Source: Chloroflexota bacterium (GTDB lineage: Bacteria; Chloroflexota; Dehalococcoidia; SM23-28-2; HRBIN24). From it: a stretch of 28,314 nt of DNA. The notes beneath the pieces are model-generated. The model was not told the origin of the DNA. It saw nothing but the letters and a program-made list of their open reading frames with translations, and did no database searches. This document shows, piece by piece, positions 23,836 through 28,314 of the stretch; position 1 is the first letter of the stretch; the number at the start of each line of letters is the position of its first letter. The translations under genes were made by a program, and so were the position numbers. The DNA is taken from contig JAUQPQ010000007.1 in NCBI GenBank assembly GCA_030550295.1, forward strand, positions 1 through 28,314, in the 5' to 3' direction.

Positions 23836-23905
23836 CGAGGGCCCTTTTGGTGGCTGTATGAGACAGCGCTTTTAGGCTAGAATGCCTGGCAGAAGGAGGT
23901 GCGCC

Positions 23906-24166
23906 ATGGTCCAGGAGGAAGAGGTGGGCAGAGTAACAGACTACTTCGCCCGCATCGGTGTGGCAGGGGTGGAGCTTACCGGCCGACTTCGGGTGGGAGA
24001 CCGTATCCGCATCCGTGGCCACACCACCGACCTGGAGCAGGTAGTGGAGAGCATGCAGATAGAGCACCAGCCAGTACAAGAGGCAGGGCCAGGCGACAGG
24101 GTGGGCATCAAGGTAGCAGATCGCTGCCGCCGGGGCGACCGCGTCTTCAGGCTCTCCCAAGGCTAA
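23906..24166 (+). CDS. Stand-alone EF-Tu domain 2-like beta-barrel protein
   Basis: This 86-residue protein corresponds to the second, OB-like beta-barrel domain of translational GTPases, without a G domain. VGRVTDYFARIGVAGVELTG, then LRVGDRIRIRGHTTDLEQVVESMQ, then EAGPGDRVGIKVADRCRRGDRVF follow the barrel pattern of EF-Tu/IF2 domain 2. The start is ATG 23906, six bases after AAGGAGGTG; an earlier ATG at 23882 lies upstream of that site. Related small proteins are annotated as translation elongation factor-like, but the role is unknown. Its TAA overlaps the cofH stop by four bases on the other strand. Confidence 0.82.
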   Translation: MVQEEEVGRVTDYFARIGVAGVELTGRLRVGDRIRIRGHTTDLEQVVESMQIEHQPVQEAGPGDRVGIKVADRCRRGDRVFRLSQG

Positions 24167-25485
24167 GGACTTCGCCTCTGCACCGCACCCCTTACCTCCC
24201 TAAAGCGCCAGTCCCTCATGGCGATTAGCTGGTGATACGAACCAAAGCGCTCGTCCCCATCTTCTATCAGGTCTAGCGGGTCGTAGTGGTCATCCTCATG
24301 AGGGGGGAAGAGGCGACGGATCTGGTAGGTAGTAGTCCGCTCTGCGGGAATTCGCCCTATGTCCCGGATGAGGCGACGCATCTCCCTTGGCTTCAGACGT
24401 TGCCCGTGCTGGGCTCCGGCAGCCGTGGAGATGGATTCGTTAATAAGGGTGCCCATGAAGTCGTTGCAGCCAGCGTTGAGGCAGAACTGGGCGAACCTTA
24501 CCCCCTCCTTGACCCATGACACCTGCAAATTGGGTATCCAATTGTTGAGCATGATGCGGGAAACGGCATACATCTTCACCACTTCTGCCCCCGTGGGGCC
24601 AGGCCGCACGTTAGGCACTAGCCCCTTACGCCACATGGGCGCCTCCTCATGGACGAAGGAGAGGGGCACAAACTCTGTGAAGCCGCCCGTTTGGCGCTGG
24701 ATGTCGCGGATAAGGGCTATATGCCCTGCCCGATGCCTTTCATCCTCTACGTGGCCGTACATGATGGTGGCAGTGGTAGGTATGCCCAGACGGTGGGCCG
24801 CGGTTATCACCTCCACCCATTGGGCCACGCTGATACGCCCAGGGGAGATGAGACGACGGATCTCATCGTCCAAGATCTCCGCCGAGGTGCCGGGGAGGGA
24901 GCCAACCCCCGCCTCTTTCAGGGCCTTCAGGTAGTCCTCTATTGAGCACCCCGCCCTTATAGCCCCGTAGACCACTTCCTCCGGCGAAAAGGCATGGATA
25001 TGGATATCGGGCAGGGCCCGCTTTATGGCCTTAGTGAGCTCCACGTAGTAGTAGCCATCCAGTTTGGGTGGCAGGCCGGCCTGGATGCATACTTCGGTGG
25101 CCCCAAGCTCCCACGCCTCCTGGGCCCGGCGCACCACCTCATCTATGGGCAAGAAGTAGGCCTCCTCCACCCGGTGGTCTCGGGAGAAAGCACAGAAGCC
25201 GCAGTGCTTGATGCATACGTTGGTGAAGTTGATATTACGGTTGATGACGTAGGTGACCACGTCCCCCACTCTTCGCCTGCGCAGCTCATCGGCAACCAGT
25301 ATTACGGCTAGGAGCTCCAGGCCTTGGGTTCGGAACAGGGCCTCCCCCTCCTGGACGTCTATCTCCTCCCCTGACAAGGCCTTCTCCAAGATGCCGGCCA
25401 CTTGGCGGTCTACCAGGGCCAAGATCCTGTCCCATAGCCCCCTTAGCTCCGATAGCTGGACCGAAGCCTCCGACAAGTCCACCAT
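24163..25485 (-). CDS. cofH: CofH, Fo synthase subunit 2 (radical SAM)
   Basis: CofH joins L-tyrosine to 5-amino-6-(D-ribitylamino)uracil by radical SAM chemistry in making Fo, the chromophore of coenzyme F420. The 440-residue protein carries the cluster motif C-x3-C-x2-C at Cys91, 95 and 98 within NINFTNVCIKHCGFCAFSR. Later family motifs include EVCIQAGLPPKLDGYYYVEL and HIHAFSPEEV. AGGAGG lies seven bases before the ATG. It begins about 20 bases after the cofG stop. Menaquinone futalosine-pathway radical enzymes are related, but the motifs and the cofG and ribD neighbours make CofH the better call. Confidence 0.94.
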   Translation of the reverse strand: MVDLSEASVQLSELRGLWDRILALVDRQVAGILEKALSGEEIDVQEGEALFRTQGLELLAVILVADELRRRRVGDVVTYVINRNINFTNVCIKHCGFCAFSRDHRVEEAYFLPIDEVVRRAQEAWELGATEVCIQAGLPPKLDGYYYVELTKAIKRALPDIHIHAFSPEEVVYGAIRAGCSIEDYLKALKEAGVGSLPGTSAEILDDEIRRLISPGRISVAQWVEVITAAHRLGIPTTATIMYGHVEDERHRAGHIALIRDIQRQTGGFTEFVPLSFVHEEAPMWRKGLVPNVRPGPTGAEVVKMYAVSRIMLNNWIPNLQVSWVKEGVRFAQFCLNAGCNDFMGTLINESISTAAGAQHGQRLKPREMRRLIRDIGRIPAERTTTYQIRRLFPPHEDDHYDPLDLIEDGDERFGSYHQLIAMRDWRFREVRGAVQRRSP

Positions 25486-25504
25486 AGCCCAACCTCCTCT
25501 CAGT

Positions 25505-26707
25505 TCAGTAAGGCCCCTCCGCCTCCGGCTTTACTAGGCCCGATTCGTCCACTAGCTCCTTTATGCGAGGCCAAAGGTTCTGAGAAACGAACTCGGGCTT
25601 CCTGATGTACTCAGGATATATCGCTAGCCTCTCCCTAAGCTGGAACCCTTCTTGGGCACATACCTCCCGCAGCTCCCGCAGTTGCGGCCAGGGGGCCTCG
25701 GGGTTGATGAAGTCCTGGGTGAGGGGGCTGATGCCACCCCAGTCGTTGATGCCGGCGTGAAGGTACAGGCGGTAATCCCTCGGGGCCAAGTTGGGAGGGG
25801 CCTGTATGTTCATATCTTGCAGCAGGAGACGGGCCACCGCCAGGGTCTTGAGCATCTCCTCTAGGGAGGGCTCAGGGTGATTCCACATGGGGATGTCCGG
25901 CTTGGCCCGGAAGTTCTGCACGATCACTTCTTGTATGTGGCCGTAGCGTCGGTGGACTTCGCCAATGGCAAGCAAGGAGTCCACCCGCTCCTGGGCTGTC
26001 TCCCCAATGCCTATGAGGATGCCAGTGGTGAAGGCCACTTGCTGTCTTCCGGCCGCCTCTATGGTGGCAAGGCGCAGGCGGGGCACCTTGTCGGGGCAAC
26101 GGTGGTGGGGCATCCCAGGCCTAAGGAGGCGGTAAGATATGTTCTCCAGCATAAGCCCCATTGAGGCGTTGTAGGGGCGGAGGGCTGCTATATCTTCTTC
26201 TGTCATCACCCCTGGGTTGGCATGAGGCAAAAGGCCGGTCCGCTCAAATACCAGTGCGCACATGTGCCTTAAATAGGCAAGGGTAGATCCGAACCCTTTG
26301 TCCTGGAGCCACCGTCTATAGCTCAGGTATTTCAGCTCTGGTTTGTCTCCAAGGGAGAAGAGGGCCTCCTTGCACCCTAACAGCCTTCCCGCCTTGGCCA
26401 CTGCTAGCACTTCGTCCTCCCCCATGGTGTGGGCACCCAGCTGCCCTGGCCGCCTCACGAAAGTGCAGTACCCACAGCTGTCGCGGCACAGGTTGGTAAG
26501 GGGAATGAAAACCTTACGGGAGTAGGTAACTACCCGCCCCTTATAGCGGTCGCGGATGGACGAGGCGGCGTCTATAAGGGCCCAAAAGTCGGGGCCTTCT
26601 ACCTCCATCAGGTGGTAGGCCTCTTCCCTAGTTGGGGGGACGCCATCCTGTGCCTTGATCAGGATGGACCGAGTTCGGCGGCGTGGACCTACGCGAACGC
26701 TCACCAT
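25505..26707 (-). CDS. cofG: CofG, Fo synthase subunit 1 (radical SAM)
   Basis: CofG closes the deazaflavin ring of the CofH product to give Fo. The 400-residue protein has the radical SAM cysteines Cys74, 78 and 81 in FIPLTNLCRDSCGYCTF. Other CofG motifs are the ALFSLGDKPE segment, GLLPHANPGVMTEED, NASMGLMLENIS and INDWGGISPLT. In actinobacteria CofG and CofH are fused as FbiC; here they are separate genes in tandem. The ATG at 26707 has no strong ribosome site, and the next codon is GTG. It starts 53 bases after the nucleotidyltransferase stop. Confidence 0.94.
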   Translation of the reverse strand: MVSVRVGPRRRTRSILIKAQDGVPPTREEAYHLMEVEGPDFWALIDAASSIRDRYKGRVVTYSRKVFIPLTNLCRDSCGYCTFVRRPGQLGAHTMGEDEVLAVAKAGRLLGCKEALFSLGDKPELKYLSYRRWLQDKGFGSTLAYLRHMCALVFERTGLLPHANPGVMTEEDIAALRPYNASMGLMLENISYRLLRPGMPHHRCPDKVPRLRLATIEAAGRQQVAFTTGILIGIGETAQERVDSLLAIGEVHRRYGHIQEVIVQNFRAKPDIPMWNHPEPSLEEMLKTLAVARLLLQDMNIQAPPNLAPRDYRLYLHAGINDWGGISPLTQDFINPEAPWPQLRELREVCAQEGFQLRERLAIYPEYIRKPEFVSQNLWPRIKELVDESGLVKPEAEGPY

Positions 26708-26760
26708 CGGCTACATTTGGGCTTTACCCACCTTACCCCTCGCCTTTATCCCGTGTCAAC

Positions 26761-27378
26761 CTATCCTGGGCCCTGCCCATGGGCCAGCCTACCCAGGAAG
26801 GATGCCCAGTCCCCTGGGCTATCTATGTCTACCCCTCCCTCTGGGAACGGGATGATGACAATCTCATAGGGGTGGGCTTTAATTACGCTTTTCGCCCCTA
26901 CATCGCCCTTAAGGGCCAGCAGCTCCGGCCAGAGGCGCCGGTCGAAGATGGCAGGAGGCCCCAGCGTTCCTCCGTATTGGCAGGCCCCTACAAGGGCTGA
27001 AGATTCAAGGTAGGCCTCTGCCAGGCGCCTCAGCAGGGGCGAGGAAACTAGGGGCTGGTCCCCAAGTACCACCATAAGGGCCGATGCCTCAGGGAATCCT
27101 TTCTGCACCTTTCTCACCCCACACCGTAGGGAGGAGGCCATCCCCTCTGGCCATTGGGGGTTGATGGCTATGTGCACAGGAAGGCCTTCTAAATCGTGGG
27201 CCACCTCTTTTGCCCAGGCACCTAAGACTACTACTACAGGCCCTATCCCTGCCTCTAGGGCCTGAGCCACCACATGTCGTAGAAGGGTAACGCCTCTGTA
27301 AGGCAACCGTTGTTTAGGCTGGCCCAGACGGCGGGAGGCACCGGCTGCCAATACCACTACTGCTATCTTTTGGCCCAC
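26761..27378 (-). CDS. MobA/MocA-like nucleotidyltransferase
   Basis: This 205-residue NTP-transferase (PF12804-type) has the nucleotide loop LAAGASRRLGQPKQRLPYRG near the N-terminus. NPQWPEGMASSLRCGV follows, then the metal-binding LGDQP, and GDVGAKSVIKAHP near the C-terminus. These are features of the MocA/YgfJ molybdenum-cofactor cytidylyltransferase group. The GTG start (27378) lies one base past the ribD stop with GGAG six bases before it, so it is tightly coupled to ribD. The position between ribD and cofG suggests a deazaflavin-related role, perhaps the guanylyltransferase step served elsewhere by CofC/FbiD. The sequence motifs favour a MocA-like enzyme, so function is left open. Confidence 0.85.
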   Translation of the reverse strand: MGQKIAVVVLAAGASRRLGQPKQRLPYRGVTLLRHVVAQALEAGIGPVVVVLGAWAKEVAHDLEGLPVHIAINPQWPEGMASSLRCGVRKVQKGFPEASALMVVLGDQPLVSSPLLRRLAEAYLESSALVGACQYGGTLGPPAIFDRRLWPELLALKGDVGAKSVIKAHPYEIVIIPFPEGGVDIDSPGDWASFLGRLAHGQGPG

Positions 27379-27379
27379 T

Positions 27380-28314
27380 TCAACTCCAGGCAGGGTAGCC
27401 TGAAACGAGAAGGTCCTGACCTAAACGTCTCACCACTACTTTCACCAAGGGGATAGCATCGGCCATTCGCATAGCTCCACGGCCTGCCACTGGGGTGGGG
27501 GCTCCCTTCGCCCCAATGATCATAGGAGCAATGATGGCGTACACCTTGTCCACCAGCCGCCGATCGAAGAAGGCTCCCAGGAGCACTCCACCCCCCTCCA
27601 CCAAAAGGGTGAGCACGCCCCGCCGTCCTAACAGTTCCAGAAGAGACCTTAGGTCCACCTTTCCCCCCTCTTGGGGAAGCACCTGCACCTCCACCCCCTG
27701 AGACGCAAGAGCTGTGCGCCACCTGGAAGGGGAGGCGTCAGTGGTAGCCACAAGGGTGGGGACCCCAGGAGAGAAGACCTTAGCTGTAGAAGGACTGCGC
27801 CCCTGGCTATCTACCACCACCCTCAGGGGTTGCCTTGAGGCATGCCTGCCCCATGGTCGGGCAGTAAGGAGGGGATCGTCCACCAGCACCGTTTGCGACC
27901 CCACCATTATGGCATCTACTTTGGTGCGCAGGCGATGGGCCCACTCCCGGGCAGAGGGGCCGCTGACCCAGCGGGAGTCACCGCTGGCAGCAGCGATACG
28001 CCCATCTAGACTGCAAGCAAATTTAGCGATGACGAAGGGCAGTCCAGTGCGCCTATGTTTTATATAAGGCTCTAACAGGCGTCTCGCCTCTTCTTCTCCC
28101 TCGCCCACCACTACCTCTAGGCCAGCCTCGTGTAGGGCCTTTATCCCCAGGCCGTTTACCTGGGGATCGGGGTCGACCATGGACACGTGGACACGTCTGA
28201 TCCCTGCCTTAATGATGGCCTCGGTACAGGGAGGAGTACGCCCATAGTGAGAGCACGGCTCCAGAGTGACAAACAGATCCGCCCCTTGGGCCAACCCCTT
28301 CGCCTGGGCCAAGG
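27380..28314 (-). CDS. ribD: RibD, riboflavin biosynthesis deaminase/reductase (5' end outside window)
   Basis: RibD is bifunctional: its deaminase and reductase domains convert the GTP-derived pyrimidine to 5-amino-6-ribitylaminouracil phosphate. About 310 residues are visible. The C-terminal half of the deaminase has the zinc motif TLEPCSHYGRTPPC. The reductase domain has VIAKFACSLDGRIA, then GSQTVLVDDPLLTAR, then LLVEGGGVLLGAFF. The N-terminal part, including the HAE zinc motif, lies beyond the right edge, so the true start is not here. After dephosphorylation its product feeds both riboflavin synthesis and CofH, which explains why it leads this cluster. Confidence 0.94.
   Translation of the reverse strand, partial: LAQAKGLAQGADLFVTLEPCSHYGRTPPCTEAIIKAGIRRVHVSMVDPDPQVNGLGIKALHEAGLEVVVGEGEEEARRLLEPYIKHRRTGLPFVIAKFACSLDGRIAAASGDSRWVSGPSAREWAHRLRTKVDAIMVGSQTVLVDDPLLTARPWGRHASRQPLRVVVDSQGRSPSTAKVFSPGVPTLVATTDASPSRWRTALASQGVEVQVLPQEGGKVDLRSLLELLGRRGVLTLLVEGGGVLLGAFFDRRLVDKVYAIIAPMIIGAKGAPTPVAGRGAMRMADAIPLVKVVVRRLGQDLLVSGYPAWS

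Noticed and set aside
26761..27378. Calling the nucleotidyltransferase CofC/FbiD outright
   Set aside because: Its motifs (GASRRLGQPK, GMASSLRCGV) belong to the MocA/MobA group. Only the neighbourhood suggests an F420 role.
1..28314. CRISPR array, rRNA genes or prophage
   Set aside because: No regularly spaced repeats, no rRNA sequence and no phage structural or integrase genes were seen on either strand.

Overview
This 28.3 kb window is GC-rich bacterial chromosome, densely coded in long same-strand runs. Genes often overlap by 4 to 8 bases, and GTG and TTG starts are common. The combination of features suggests Chloroflexota, perhaps a Dehalococcoidia-like or related lineage. These features are unfused cofG and cofH, System II cytochrome c biogenesis, a CSLREA/dockerin surface protein and a Trm112-type zinc-ribbon protein. 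The assignment is inference from gene content, not from a marker gene.

Layout. (1) 1-1117: a perfect 115-base inverted repeat (1-115 against 1003-1117) flanks about 890 bases that hold a decayed mrr restriction gene. Each arm carries the last codons, stop and downstream DNA of a dockerin-protein gene, so the left edge holds the tail of a second, convergent copy. (2) 1080-7196, minus: a 2038-residue secreted multidomain protein ending in a dockerin. (3) 7197-7739: non-coding DNA with a direct repeat and a tRNA promoter, then tRNA-Gly(CCC) at 7740. (4) 7876-11656, minus: a lipoprotein substrate-binding protein, FecCD-type permease and ATPase of a cobalamin/iron-chelate ABC importer, followed by a lipoprotein esterase.

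(5) 11833-23346, plus: a nearly unbroken run. It begins with an epoxide-hydrolase-like protein, a glycerophosphodiester phosphodiesterase, a zinc alcohol dehydrogenase and a CopZ-like metallochaperone. Next come an M23 lipoprotein, the cytochrome c System II genes (ccsA, resA, resB) and lgt. The run ends with a JAMM protease, a 58-residue AtzG-like protein, an amidase, folP, two hotdog thioesterases and folK. (6) 23343-23779, minus: a small membrane protein and a Trm112-family protein under a near-consensus promoter. (7) 23906-24166, plus: a stand-alone EF-Tu-domain-2-like barrel. (8) 24163 to the right edge, minus: ribD (cut by the edge), a MobA-like nucleotidyltransferase, cofG and cofH.

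How the genes fit together: RibD leads to the ribityl-aminouracil that CofH joins to tyrosine, and CofG closes the ring to give Fo, the deazaflavin of coenzyme F420. The window therefore holds a riboflavin-to-F420 branch point. Lgt lipidates prolipoproteins, several of which are encoded here (the binding protein, the esterase and the M23 protein). CcsA, ResA and ResB form a complete cytochrome c maturation module. FolP and FolK are folate enzymes. The most unusual region is the left end, where an inverted duplication meets a broken restriction gene.
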